Shown: positions 31,052 to 44,030, counted from the first letter of the stretch. The stretch: DNA of 64,000 bases from Impatiens glandulifera (GCF_907164915.1 NC_061870.1:5484273-5548272), one strand, 5' to 3'. A program made the numbers and translations. The notes: generated by a model not told the origin, from the letters alone.

Positions 31052-33566
31052 TTTTCTTGCTTCTTTTTTCTACTAAAATAGGATAGAGATAAATTAAAAG
31101 GACATTACAATATATATATATAAGAGGTAGTTATGATCGATATTGAAGTAAAGAGAAATATAAAATTGTATAGGACTGCGGATAAGACAAAAACTTGAAA
31201 TATGTTTGGAAGGGGAAATAGAATAGTAGGGAGAGTGAAGTGGATTGGAGTGGAGTGGAGTGAAGGAAACAGATATTTTTCCTATTTTGAAGGGACTGGT
31301 ACATTTCAAGAAGTAGAGAGAGAGAGAGTGTTATCCACAGATATCTAAAGTGAAGGGCCAAAAGAAGAGGAGAAATCCAAATGAGAGATTGACCTCATCT
31401 GTAAAGGATAAGAGAAATGAATGTGTTGCTGGTTGGTTTATTTAGAGCTATGAATGAGGCCAGTCTCACTCACACAAAAACACACTCTCTCCTCATGAAT
31501 CATGATGATATAGAAACAACTCTAAGGAGTCTTCACGTCCACTTTCTTTAATGAATGGATCACCTTATGTGTCTCTTTTCTTTCCCTCTATCGTGGCTAA
31601 TCTTTATCCCCATCTTATATATAAACTTGTTTGTTTAGTACTTTTGGATTCTAATTTAAACCAGAATTTTTATATTGGAATATATTTGTAAAATTTTGTT
31701 TTATTAATTAACTAATAGTTCCTTAGTAAATCAATTTAAGGTGAAAATTAAATATTTTATCAAGTTAATTTTATTTAAATGATTCTTTTTAATAATATAG
31801 TCATTCAAAAAGGCCTTATACCCCCTTTATGTTGCTTCTTGCCCATTGCCATGTCATGTGGCGGCCCACCTTGTTTATGACTTGCTTGTGTCCCAAGGCC
31901 AAGATGAATCGTGATTGATGTACATTTGTTTTTATATGTAATATCTGTATGAATCTATAGGAATATATAGCTTCACCAGCTGCTATCTTCATAAGGTTCC
32001 AACCCTTTGTATGTATGTATACTTGTTTTCATGTTTGTGAAATTAGTTAGTTTGATGATTGACATATATATCTTAATTTATGATATTCTCTTATATAAAT
32101 TTTGTGTAATAAATATATAGTATTTGATTTTATTTAAATTACTTATATCATTAATTTAAAAATTTATGGTAATAATTATACTAAATTAAAATTAAACAAT
32201 TTATATTACAATGTTAAATCGTTGTATTATACCTTTTTCTTTAAGTAGAGTATTATACTCTCTTTTTTAAATGATGGGGAATGAAAATTCATATTATACT
32301 ATATATTGTGAGTTCAACTATTATATTTTATTCCTAAAACCTCAATATTGAGCTAAATTTTATATTATTCTAATTTATTCCTAAAACCTCCATATTCAGG
32401 TCTTTTTATTGTAATTAGTAAATACATAAAAGTGTAAATTGAATTAATTTTAAGTTAAAATATTGTAGGAGTACATGAGTGCAGGGGCGTTTTTAGTTTC
32501 TAACATTAAAAAAAATTGAAATTCAATTATAAACGTTACGCGATTGAAATTTCTTAAGTCTTACAAAAGTTTCTTAAGTCTTACAAAAGCTTAAAATTTA
32601 TGATGTTCTTGAGAGAATCTCGTGAAAAAGTCAACTCCCAAACTCAGAATTGTGTTATCAAAGGAGGCGATTATCTCTAATGGAGGTTAACAAAAACTTA
32701 AGGCATTGAAAAGAAAAGAAAAAAAATAAATCAAACAAAATAGTATTGATTGAGATATTGAAATCACTATTTGTTCTTCACTTAGACTCTTGTCTAGTTT
32801 GATAAAAGTAAGAAATTAAAATGTCTATAAAATATTGTTCCGATTTAAGAAAAAATAGGTGATATAGTAAAATACTCATAAATGTTAAAATATTTAAATT
32901 ACCATTTGTTTTTTACCTAAATTAATGTCCAGATCGCTAAAAATTAAGAAAAAAATGTGTATCAATTTCATAAGAATACCCGACCAAGTATATGAAAAGA
33001 ATAAAGAAAAACCCCGAAGCCTAGAGTTCAAAACACATCATTTCTAAATGAGAAATGAAATTAAACCTCATAGTATAAGGTTGAAAGATTAAGCTGATAC
33101 AAAATTTAAATTTATATATTTGAGAAATCGATGGTACAACTGATCAAATTTATAAATGATAACCTATATATTGATGAAATCCAAGGCCCCATTTGAAATT
33201 ATCAAAAAAAGATGAACGAAACCAATTTCTGAAAATATTTTGATCCAACACCACTTAAACCTGATATCAAAAAGTAGAGAAAGACATTAATAACAAAAGG
33301 GTTATAGGGGTCTAATTCTGTTTTTCAAATGCGAATGAAAAATTAGTGAAATAAAGCGAATATAAGCCCTATTACAATAATAGGGGATTTTTATTAAAAT
33401 AAAAATGGACAAAATCCTTGTGAAACGTTTGGGAACAAATTCAGAATAAAATTTCCAAGAAATGAAAGAGTGATTCATTATTTTCAAAAGACAATGTTCC
33501 GACCAATTTGTTGCATATGTCGAAACCTAACCCTAGCATGAGTAAAATACTACATTGATTAAGAAA
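31052..33566. other. Upstream region of the host gene and AT-rich intergenic DNA
   Basis: The part up to about 31500 is probable 5' untranslated region and promoter of the minus-strand gene; it contains a GA/CT run at 31314-31329, a plant core-promoter-like pyrimidine patch on the sense strand. From 31600 on I see only AT-rich DNA without a recognisable gene. Confidence 0.5.
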
Positions 33567-34155
33567 CGTCATCGAGAAGAATCATCAATTGAGAATGACA
33601 GTTTATCATCAAGTCTTCTAAATGATCATTGTGTAAACATTAATTTGGAAACATCCTTGAGAATAGTCATCAGTAGGGGAGTGATTATTAGGAATTGAGC
33701 CTTCTACACGATTATTGTGTAAGCATCGATTTAAAAATGTTGTCAAGAATAGTCATCGGAAAATGAGTGACTATTAGGCATAAAATCTTCTAAATGATCA
33801 TCGTGCAAGCATCACTTTGAAAATGTTGTCGAGAATAGTCATTAATAGAGGAACAACTATTAGGCATCGAGTTTTCCAAATCATCATCATGCAAGAATCA
33901 ATTTGGAAACGTTGTCAAGAATGGTCATCAAGAATGGTCATCAGTAGAGGAGTGACTATTAGGCATTGAGTCTTCTAAACGATCAACGTGTAAGAATTGA
34001 TTGAGAAAGATTGTTGAGATAGTCATCAGAAAAAGAGTGACTATTAGTCATTAAGTTTTCGAAATATCAAAAGAGGAATGATCTAGTCTTATAAATGATT
34101 GTCACATGAGCATCTATTCATAAACATCGTTTGAGAACGATTATTCACAAATGAG
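33567..34155. repeat. Degenerate minisatellite, unit about 86 bp, about 6-7 copies
   Basis: Units share GAGAATAGTCATC, GAGTGACTATTAGGCAT, then a GAGTCTTCTAAA-like phrase, then CATCGTGTAAGCATC, then TTTGGAAAC. Copies differ by roughly 15-25 percent by eye. No coding capacity. Confidence 0.8.
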
Positions 34156-34167
34156 ATCAGATGGATG

Positions 34168-34959
34168 TGTTAGATTTTTTAATCTAAATCTTTATTTTTT
34201 AGTTCTATAATCTTTAATGCTCTATGTCGATAAATAGAGATAAACATAAGTTGCGGAAACGTACCTAAATCTGGAATGAAGAACGGTTCATTAAGTCGTT
34301 CTTCGTTATTCTCTTCTTCTTGATCTTCTATTGATCTTGAATCTTCTCTTGATCTTGAATCTTCTTGTTCTGAATCTGAACCTGGATCGGAATGTGGATC
34401 TTCTTGTTCTGGATCTGGACCTAGATCGGAATGTCTGATGTGGGTGGGGTTTAAGTCTTCCCACCTTTTATTGATAGCCTTCTTGAGTGTTCTTGACAAG
34501 GACAGACCCAGAATTTTGAACTGGGGTGGGCTTGAAAAAAATTTAGGGTGGGCTTAAAATAATAACGGAAAAAATATCATATTTCTACCGTAAAAATTTT
34601 TTTTTTTTCGGGGTGGGGTTGAGCCCACCCGAGCCCCTACATAGATTCGTCCCTAGTTCTTGAGAGATGAACATAAATCTTTTGTCTGATGAGAGAAACA
34701 AAAATAGGTAGACTATCTATACGGGTTGGGGACCTAGCCCTAATATACCCATTTATTATTCGGTACATCAACGAAATAATAAATGGTATTTCTGATTTTA
34801 GACAAATATGTCCCCATATTTATTATAGATGTCTAAATAAGCCCATAACTTTTATATTTAATAGATTATTTTAATTGAGCTTTAATCTTTATTATGATAA
34901 CAATTAATATACAATTATTAAATAATATATGTACCCAAATATTGGAAATAATTCCAACA
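34168..34959 (-). repeat. 3' LTR of an old Copia element (J) containing a MITE
   Basis: TGTTAGAT...TTCCAACA in window orientation. On the minus strand it is directly preceded by the polypurine tract AAGTGGGAGAT followed by TGTTGGAATTATT, the junction typical of Tork/Tnt1-type Copia elements. The 159 bp hAT-type MITE and its 8 bp duplication account for about a fifth of the length. No second LTR was found. Confidence 0.8.
34497..34655. mobile_element. hAT-type MITE (159 bp)
   Basis: Flanked by the 8 bp target duplication GTTCTTGA (34489-34496 and 34656-34663), the length typical of hAT elements. Ends CAAGGACAGACC and, inverted, TAGGGACGAATC form imperfect terminal repeats of hAT type. Interior contains GGGGTGGGCTT-like phrases near both ends. 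No coding capacity. Confidence 0.85.
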
Positions 34960-36260
34960 ATCTCCCACTTGGGTCATATAATATTTCCTTCAATTATATA
35001 TTATAACCTTAAGAGCTCAAAATATTGTTATCATTTCCAAATACATCTATATCAATCTCGTCCATCAATTATATCAACATAGGATTAAAGCGATTTTTGT
35101 TACATTAGTTCGTAATTAAACCCTCAATAGTCATATATGTCAATATAATCAAATGACATAGATTAAACATGGGTGTGTAGTGTGGATTAACATGTAGTGT
35201 GATATTTAACATGTTTAATACCAATTGGTCCTCCTGTCCTCCTTTATTTCTTATAGAGATCAATCTGAATAACTTTATAATCTTGATTATTTTTAAAACT
35301 AAATCTTTAATTTCTTTAGAAACTTATTCTTTAATGTGCACATAAATTCCTAATTATATCTATACAAGTATCACAATACAAACTCCCACTATATATCATC
35401 TAAATATGCAATATCCATATGAACAATATGTTCATGAAAGACCTTGGATAGCAAATATTTAGAGAACTGATCCGTAATTTTAGAGTTTGTCCAATTATGC
35501 TCAATAGATAAGTAAACATTCTGAATTCTTTATTTTCCAAATAGTTCGACTTAGTCGAATTCATATTACTCTTAAAGTAAAAGAACTGCAAATTATTGTC
35601 ACGTAATATCTTTAGTGGTCTTTCTATATCATTCATAATTTGCAACCTCGTGACAAAATTTTGCAGTCAGATTCTTTAATTGGATGCCACAAAACACCTA
35701 ATAAATTATGTCATCAACTTGAAATAATTCGAGTGTCTACTTAACACTCTTCCAAAAAATTAATTCATTAAACTAAAATGATGTGGCACGAATTTTCGAC
35801 TGTTTTAGTATCCAACAAAATTCGATTCGATTTCACTATATGAGTATGTAATATTTTGTTCTTAAAATGTCACATTACTTATTTGGTTGCTTTCTCAATG
35901 ATCCAAACCAGGATCCTTCAAGTATTTGTCCAATATCATAATTATACTTAATTTCTTGATTCATATAATCTTGAGCATATATTAGACTCTTGTTTAATAT
36001 ATGCTCAAGATTATATGAATCAAGAAATTAAGTATAATTATGATATTGAAATACTTATGAGACTAATTTTGTCTCTAAACCTTTTAGAATATCCAACAAT
36101 TAACAATTCTTTAGTCCAATTTATTTTCTTTAGGCATGTAAAGTCTAACATTAACTAGACAACCCCCAAAGAATTTATTAGTTATTTTAATTGAAACGTA
36201 TTTCATATATAAGTTGTAGTTATTTAATTATTCTCTCCAAATAAATTTATTATATGGAGA
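34960..36260 (-). pseudogene. Remnant of element J pol, mainly RNase H
   Basis: Minus-strand translation at 35645-35400 gives QIMNDIERPLKILRDNN followed by NSTKSNYLENKE, which resembles the Copia RNase H/C-terminal block I.RPLKIYCDN and SSKSKHI. It lies between the polypurine tract at 34960 and further AT-rich sequence, as expected for the 3' end of pol. The rest is too decayed to align by eye. A perfect inverted repeat (35931-36048) lies inside. Confidence 0.65.
35931..36048. repeat. Perfect inverted repeat, 54 bp arms, 10 bp loop
   Basis: Arms 35931-35984 and 35995-36048 are exact reverse complements; loop GACTCTTGTT. Beyond a 3 base interruption in the left arm, another 8 bp (AAGTATTT/AAATACTT) pair. 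Confidence 0.95.
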
Positions 36261-36816
36261 TATGTCCTAAATGTTTGTTTCTAAATAAAGAGTTTCTGAA
36301 ATTTTTCCTTAATTCTTTATCTTTAATTCTTAACTCTTCAGAATTAAAAAAATACATCCGAATAGTTCCAAAATTTATAGTATTGTAATGCATTTATTTT
36401 AAAAGCATTTTCTAATTTTTTGGGATTTTTAGAAATGGTTTGTGGTTCCAAAATTAAAAATCTAATTTTGGATTTTGAAATTAGGTACCAAATAGGACTG
36501 ACCAGTGTCCTAGGTCATGGGTTTGTTTTCATCGGTAAGGGTCAAAAAACCTCGAGTCAAGTCGAGGAGCCTCTCGGTTTGGGATCGGGATCTCGGTTAG
36601 TATTCCAAACTCCCTCTATCATGGTTCTAAGGACTCTAGGTCCTTCGTTGAGATTTTCGGTCGTGGTGTATAAACCATTAATCATATGTTAGCCTTGGAC
36701 TAAGTTCATCGGTCATAGGTTTGGGAATTCTTGGTTGGCGCTTGAGATTCCTCCGTCCTAGGATAAGTTTCTCAGTATAGGGTTTAGGAATTCTCGGTCA
36801 AACCTCTCGATCCTGG
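36261..36816. other. Unassigned repeat-like region rich in TCGGTC phrases
   Basis: From about 36500 the sequence repeats short TCTCGGTC / CTAGGTC phrases at irregular intervals; this continues after the hAT-type element at 38094-38270. A 90 aa open frame at 36420-36692 has no recognisable features. Confidence 0.5.
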
Positions 36817-38093
36817 TAGAGCTGGGAAATGTGTTTGATAAATACGAACCAACACGATCCAACACGATATTTATACCGAACGACACGATACAATATTATC
36901 TCACTCGGATCTTGGGTTGACACGATACAAGCATGAAATAACACGATCACGACACGATTATGATTTTATACGATAGTAACACGGTTACGAGTCTATATGG
37001 ACACAACACGAATATAAACACGACACAAGTATAGACACAACACGAGCACGAGTATGCACACGAAACGATATAAACACAATTAATTATTCAAATGACCTAA
37101 GCTTAAACACCCCAAAATGTTACAATTTAATAATAAACTTTAACTAACAAAAAAAAAATTAAATTTATAAAATAAAAATATTAAATTAATTTTATTAATA
37201 AATAAAAATTTAATTTATAAAATTAATATTAATTCAAAAAATAATTTGCATGAGTGAATAGTTATAAAAAAAAAATTTAACCTCAAAAATCTGAAACCAA
37301 CTTTTAATTATATTAAATAAAAAATTAATAATATATCAATTCTAATAATTTTTTTTCCTAAAAAGTATCTTATACTTATACTTTTGCAGTAATAATTGAT
37401 TAATATTTTTATATCGCTAAATCATTTAAGAAAAATTAAATCACTTCAAAATTTTAAAAGATAATAAAATATTTTAAAAAAGAAACTTTATTTTATTATA
37501 AAAAAATCTCTATTTATTTTAATTATATATATTAATAAATATCATATACCTAATTAAATAATTAAGTATAAATTCTTATCTAATATTTTAAAAATTATAA
37601 AATTTTACATTTATAATATTTAACTAACTTAATATATATATTTTAAATTTAACTAATTTTATTTAGATAATTATTTATATATTTTAAAACATATTTTAAA
37701 TAATTGACATTCAAATTATGATTTATGAAACTATAGGTTAAAATTTATATTTACACATTTTATTTGTTAAGTAAATTAATACATTTAACTTATTAAATTA
37801 ATTAAAATTTTCTAAATTAAAATAAATTAATAATCATATTTTATAATTTTTACCACGAGGATACAATTTAGTTGGAATAATACGAAACACGAATTTAAAC
37901 ACGAGTTAGCACGACACGAATAAACTCGTAGACACAAATAACACGACATGAAAGTGAATCATAATAATTTGAGTGGGTCAAGACACAATATGACACGGAT
38001 AAGACTGAGACACGACATAACACGACACGATTAAGAGTCTAACATGATCTACACGAGTCGAATACGAACGTTTATGCACGATGCCTAGCTCTA
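36817..38093. mobile_element. Non-autonomous hAT-type element (1277 bp)
   Basis: Ends TAGAGCTGGGAAATGTG and, inverted, TAGAGCTAGGCATCGTG form imperfect terminal repeats starting TAGAGCTRGG, as in many plant hAT elements. Flanks GATCCTGG (36809-36816) and GGTCCTGG (38094-38101) are an 8 bp target duplication with one mismatch. Subterminal regions of both ends are full of ACACGACACGA-like repeats in inverted orientation, possible transposase-binding sites. The AT-rich centre holds no transposase ORF. Confidence 0.85.
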
Positions 38094-39309
38094 GGTCCTG
38101 GCATGGACCTCTCGGTCTTGGATACCAAAATCATCGGTCGGACCTTTCGGTGTTACCGAAATTCTCGGTCGGATATTTTGATCCTAGGTTAAAATTATTT
38201 GGTCAGAGCTCTTAGTCCAGACCAAAGTTTCTCGGTCGTACCTCTCGGTCCTAGATGAAGCCCTCAAGAACATCAAAATGCCAGATTTACAATTTTTATT
38301 GAGGCTACACAAAGCTCCCATTAATATTTAGAACATCACTCCATGATATCAATCGACCAGGGTGATGATCAATTTGTTCAAAACTATTTGTAGCTAAAAA
38401 TTGGGGTTTTGGTTTTAAAATTTTCTTGAGGTGAAAGGAGCTTGTGATCAATTTATTTAAAACAATATTTTTGATCGACGAGTTTGAAAAACTTGTGATT
38501 CTTTTTAAAAAATTATTTTGAAAATGTGAGCGAAATTAATTTTATGTTTTGAAAATTTTAATTTTATAAACAAGGTTTTGTAGACAACTCTATAACTTAC
38601 CATCTTGTCGAATCTGTAAGAGATAGGGAGTTTTTTAATGGGAAGTATGTCATTGGTCAACTTTAACTTTTTTAATATTAATTAACATCACGACTAGAGA
38701 GTCGCCGTCTAATTTTAGAAATTAGGAAATTAAGAGAGTGAGTTTGGAATTTTGTTACGTGTGGGAAAGAGTTTTTTAGACGCTATGTCCCACAACGCCC
38801 CTAAGGTCTCTACTAATTAATTTTGGTGGTTCTTTAAATTTTTACACATAAAGTTAAAGAAGGAATAAACAAAGACAAAACTTAAAGAAAATTAAAAAGA
38901 AAAAAAGACCTAAGCAAATAATCCACACATAAAGTTATCTTATCAAAATTAAGCAAATTATTGATCAAAATTTAATTGGCTCAAGTCTTAATTTTAAGAA
39001 CTTAATGAAATAAATTATATAAAGGCCTTAAAATGTTTTAGTTTTTGTTTTATAAAATATGTATTTCAAGAAAAATAATCTTAAGTCTAAGTTATGGTTA
39101 GGTTCTATTTTAGTTAAGGGTTTAAATTTTAAATTTGTTCTAACCTAGGATAAGACAAGCTACAAAATCTTAACGCAAATAAAAAAAAAGTCAACCAAAC
39201 AACCCTAAGTCTAAAAAGTAAAAAATTAAAAGAAATAAAAAAACGGGTTGTGGCTAAGCCTCCACTATCGAAGACTTAGCCCTCGGTGAAGAATTGGACC
39301 CAGCTCGGT
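38094..39309. other. AT-rich intergenic sequence with retroelement-like fragment
   Basis: Starts with more TCTCGGTC phrases (to about 38270). At 38690-38830 a segment GACTAGAGAGTCGCCGTC... TTACGTGTGGGAAAGAG resembles a block at 47240-47340, so it is dispersed repeat DNA, perhaps from a Gypsy element. No gene recognised. Confidence 0.45.
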
Positions 39310-39720
39310 CGAATGCAACCAACGTCGGTTGCCAGGTGCAAAAAATATCAGTCATCGATCAGCAGCAACAATCCTTGGTCGCCAAGTGCAGTAAGCGTCT
39401 ATCTTCGGTTAGTAGTAGCAAGCAGTAGTAATCCTCGGTCGCAGGTGCAACAAATGTCAGTCTTCAGTCAACAAAAACAAGCAACAACAGTCCTCGATCG
39501 CTAAATGCAGCATGCATCGGTCTTCAGTCAGTAGCAGCAATTAGTAGTAGTCCTCAGTCGCTAGGTGCATCAAGCCTTAGTCTTCAGTAAGTATTAGAAA
39601 GAAACAATAATCCTCGTTGGCCAAATGCAGCATGCATCGGTCTTCGGTCGGTAGCAGCAGTAGTCTTCGGTCGACATGTGCAGTCAACATCGGTCCTTGG
39701 CCAGCAACAGCTCACCCTTT
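39310..39720. repeat. Degenerate minisatellite, unit about 50-62 bp, about 7 copies
   Basis: Each unit has TCCTCGGTCGCCA-GTGCAG, then CATCGGTCTTCAGTCAG-like and an AGCAGCAACA-like spacer. A 72 aa open frame over part of it is a by-product of the repeat. Confidence 0.75.
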
Positions 39721-41346
39721 CGGTCCTAAATAAGCAATAGGTTCTTTTTGGGTGCAAGTTATATCCCAAAGAGGTTAATAAAATAAATAAAAATTAATTA
39801 ATTAATTAAAATCCTAAGGGATGTCTGAAGGAGCCGGGTGCGACAAAAGGTTAATTCGGGGCTAAGTTTTCTCGGTCAAGTAAAGGGTCTTGGGTCTAGT
39901 TTGAAGGTCTTGAGCGTCAGGAAAACCAGCACAGGCGCAGAGCTAGGCTAGTTTTCTTGTTCTTGTGTGCACAACAACGTCCATAAGCACTAGAAGCGTC
40001 GGGAAGGCGTCGACCTCTACGTGTAGAGAAGCTCCTTGGTCGACTGGTACACGCATACGCTCTAGGGTGTATATTTCTCGGTCGAAGGCTCTTATAGTGT
40101 ATCCCAAGGCTAGTTTCTCCGGTCCTAAGTGTCACTAATCGGCATAAATGCACTAGTTTTCTTTTGTTAGACATGCTCTTAGTTATTAATTAATTGGTGA
40201 TCCAGATGGATCCCAAACTAAATTAAAATTTTTAGTTATGTTATTAACACATTTATAAGCAAATATATATAATATAAAATCCTAGATCTAACATCATAAA
40301 ATAAAAAATTAAATAAATCAAAAAAGATTGTTCTTCATTATTTTTTGCTTCTAAGTTTATTTTTCAAATGGCCAATTCAAGGGAAAATTTTGTTTTTCTT
40401 TTATATCCTAAGTTATAATATTTCAATTTTATATTTTATTTATGTTTTTCTTTGTGTTTTAATCAATTTTTGTTAATATTACATTATGTAGAAATAAAAA
40501 ATGTAAAAAATTAAATCAAAACTGAAGACAATTATACAATCTTATAGAAAAGTTAAAATAAAAACAAATAAAAGGGATCAAGGGAGCTTACAAAGGAGTT
40601 GCACCTTAGATCTTACAAGTGGACTGAAAACTCTAAGCAAGAGACTTGAGACACAACCACACTAGCTAGTGCTCTTGCTTAGGTTTTAAAAGTGGGCAGT
40701 TTTGTGAAGAAATGGAAAGGGAAGTCTAGGGGAACTTGAGAGTGAAAAAGAATATTTTTTTCCCTTTCCAGGGTTAAGTCTTGGGCATTGGTCGGTCCAT
40801 AGGTCATGTCACTGGTCGGATCCGTAAATTGGATCATTTCCTTAGCTTAACATCGGATTGACTTGCCTTTGATTTAGATTATTTTGACCCCATTCACAAA
40901 ACCTGATCCAGATCTTGTATATGGATCTTGGATTGACCCTTGAAGAGTCACACATCACCTTTCATCCTACAAATTTTTTTTATTATAAATAAATTTAAAA
41001 CAAACAAGCAATTTTATTTTTAATTATTCCTATTTCTAAAGAACAATTCTAATTATAATAACACGCTAATCAAATTTAAATTAAATTGCAAAATCTAATC
41101 TAACAACTAAGATAACTAAACTAATTATTTAAAACAACTAATTTAATTAAAAAATAAAAAGTTTATACATAACAATTTTTTAAAAAACAAATTATTATAA
41201 AAACGTTAATATATATATATATATATATTGTTTGATTTTTTAATTTATAAATATCTAAAGTATTTACTTAAATGAAACCTTGAATATTCAAAGTTTAATA
41301 ATTTTCCAAGTGTTGTAACTTAGACAAATTACTACCTTTTTTTAGA
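39721..41346. other. Intergenic sequence without recognised genes
   Basis: Contains further CTCGGTC phrases to about 40130, then AT-rich DNA. An AT dinucleotide run is at about 41208-41230. Confidence 0.45.
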
Positions 41347-41597
41347 AATAAAATGGGACAACGGATTAAGTATGCAGCCTACAAACACACTTAACCATTT
41401 AATTCGGCGCAGAACTTGTCGTCTAACGGGCTCGAACCCAGGAACTTAGGTTTAATATTCACATTTTATTGTCGCTAGGCTAGAAGAAGGGATAAAATGA
41501 GACAACGAATTAAGTATGCAGCCCACAAAAATACTTAACCATTTAATCAGGTGCAAAACTTTAGGCCCGACGGGCTCGAACCCAGGAATTTATGGTT
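41347..41597 (-). repeat. Two copies of a about 107 bp tRNA-B-box-containing repeat
   Basis: ATAAAATGRGACAACG, TTAAGTATGCAGCC, CTTAACCATTTAAT and GGGCTCGAACCCAGGAA occur in the same order at 41347-41452 and 41491-41597. On the minus strand GGGTTCGAGCCC matches a pol III B box, suggesting a SINE or tRNA relic; I could not find a matching A box. Confidence 0.55.
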
Positions 41598-43639
41598 ACT
41601 AACTTAACTTACTAAGAATCCAAAATCAATTATTTCCAAAAACTTTATTGTTCTAAACGTAATTGTCTTCAAAATAAGTATGCAATGAGCCCTCGAATAA
41701 ATTTGAGAAATTTGTATAGGCTCAAATTGATTAAAAGTATAAACTATAAAATGGGGGTGAAAATGAGTGTATATAGAGTTAGCCAATAGATTTCTTATAC
41801 CTCATAAACAAGAACACTAAATGTTTGTTTGAACCAAATTAAGAACTCAAAAAAATATTATTATATTAAATTTTTTTGATTTTGATCAAACATGATCCAA
41901 ACAGTTGTCCAACATCATTACAATCATGTTGGGAATTTTTCTAGGTTGTGATCCTTAAGGATTAGCCCAAGAACAGCAAACTCATTTTTTTTTTCAAATT
42001 CATAATTGGGTTTTTCTTCTTAAGACCGATCATAAGCTCATAAGGCCGATCAAAATTGGTTACTATCTTTCACAGAAAGCTCATAAATGATCATAAGATA
42101 AATTTTAAACCATCAAATTCAAGAACTAGAAAAATACAAGCTTATGAAAACTGAAATATAAAAATTTCAATTTCAAACTGGAAGTATGTATTAAATGTTG
42201 ATTGGAAGCTTGTCAAGGATTGGAGAACACTCTTTAGACCATAAGGAAGCTTTTGGAATGCATGGATCCAAGCTTTAGTGCTTTAAATAGAAAATTCAAA
42301 AAATCTAAAACTTTAAGCTTCAATGGGGGATTTTTGTTTTCTTTTAATTTAGGGCTTGAGATGTTATCTCTTGCTTTCAAAAATGTTGACGGAGGCTATT
42401 TATAGCTTTCCTGAGTCGGTGGAGGCTTCAAGTGGATCGAATCAGCCAAAAGTCATTAATGGCATTTTGTTTGTTCTTGAGCCAACTTGATGAAATAGGG
42501 AGAGTCATACCTATTGAAGTAGTAGAAATGATCACCAAAGTAGGGTTATTATTTCAGCTTTCGAATTAGTCGCAAATATGTACTATGGAGAAGTTTCCAA
42601 CTTTGAAATTGATTTTTCCTTCACCGTTTTAGTTTTATTTATTTTTATCTTTTTAAATACACAAAATGTAAAAATAAATTTGGTAAATATTTTTTTTTTT
42701 CATATTTTAGGGTAAAATAAATAATTTTTGGGTTAAACTATTTATTATAATCCCTTAATTTTTTTTAAAATTAGTTTAGGATAAAATGAGTAAAACATTA
42801 TCTCAAATAATTTTATTTTTTATTTTGGCAATTTTCCATAATTAATTAGGCTTTAATTATCATAATAATTAATCTAAAATTAGGTTTTGGCCGTAATTAT
42901 TTTGATTTTATTTATTCAAAAATAAAATAAATTAATTATTTTAATATTATAAATTTGTGTATAGATTTTTATTGCTTAAAATATATAAAATTGACTTTTT
43001 CAATAAAATAAAATAATATATATTTATATATAAATATATATATATATAACATTTTTTTTACTTAAATTTAAATAACATGTTTTGAGAGAAACTATTATAT
43101 AAAACACTTATATATATATATATAAATACATGGATTACCTTATTTAATATTAGTTTACTTTTATTTGTGTATAATTATATTAAAACTTAAAAAATTATTA
43201 TATTTAAAAATGAGAAATTATTCGTGGAGTAAATTTGAAAAAAAAAATGGAGAGAAAATGTCGAATCTGAAAAAACAATAAAATTTCTCTATTTATCCTT
43301 TCTCTTTATACTTTTTCATTTTCCAATCAATAACAATATTATGATATCACATTATTTCTTTCCCGTTGACTCTCCCAAATTATCTCCACTATCACATTTC
43401 TTAAAAATATATATTATTACAATTATAATTATTTTGTAAGTATAATAAATAATAATAATAATTCAATTCAATTATAATATATAAAAATTAATAATAAACA
43501 AATTAATTAAAAATGGTTAATAAGAATATATATTGATAAGTAAAAATAGTTAATTAAGTATTAGTATTAATTAATTATTTAAATAAGAATCTAACTGTTT
43601 GAAAATAATCATATGAAAATTAAACCAAATCGGTATTCA
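41598..43639. other. AT-rich intergenic sequence
   Basis: No gene recognised. Several simple-sequence stretches (TATATA runs at about 43010-43050 and 43105-43130). Confidence 0.5.
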
Positions 43640-44030
43640 AATTAAAGTCGGCATATCTGCAATTTCATGCATATCGTCATTTGAGGGAAATCGGCTTTTG
43701 AGTCGTATCGACTTTTGAGTCATATCGGCATTTGAAGCATATAGGTTTTTGAGTCATATTGGCAATTTTATGCATATCGGCATTTGAAGCAAATTGGCTT
43801 TTGAGTCATATTGGCATTTGAAACATATCGGCATTTAATTAATATCTACATTTGGAATATATTGGCTTTTGGACCATATCTGTATTTTGATACATATCAA
43901 CATTTGGATCAAATCGACATTTGGACTATATCGACATATGGACCAAATCGACATTCTAAACAAATAAACATTTGGACCAAATCGGTATTTGGTACAAATT
44001 GGCATTCTAGACATTCCAGTATTCAGAAGA
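43640..44030. repeat. Degenerate minisatellite, unit about 17-18 bp
   Basis: Repeated CATATCGGCATTTGA / GCTTTTGAGTCATATTG units with drift toward CAAATCGACATTTGGAC in the right half. A 117 aa open frame across it (43811-44164) reads as repeated IDIWT-like peptides and is an artefact of the repeat. Confidence 0.85.

Noticed and set aside
31094..31361. Two minus-strand frames (71 and 76 aa) upstream of the host gene
   Set aside because: The host gene model has its own ATG at 31051 with in-frame stops before it; these frames are in its probable leader and show no conserved features.
36420..36692. 90 aa plus-strand frame as a gene
   Set aside because: No recognised motif, falls in TCGGTC-rich repeat DNA, and no splice-consistent extension was seen.
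39286..40174. Short frames on both strands (72, 61, 85 aa)
   Set aside because: They overlap the degenerate minisatellite and CTCGGTC-rich DNA; composition follows the repeat.
41936..42420. Possible LTR starting TGTTGGGAA
   Set aside because: No second copy, no primer site or polypurine tract next to it, and no target duplication could be found.
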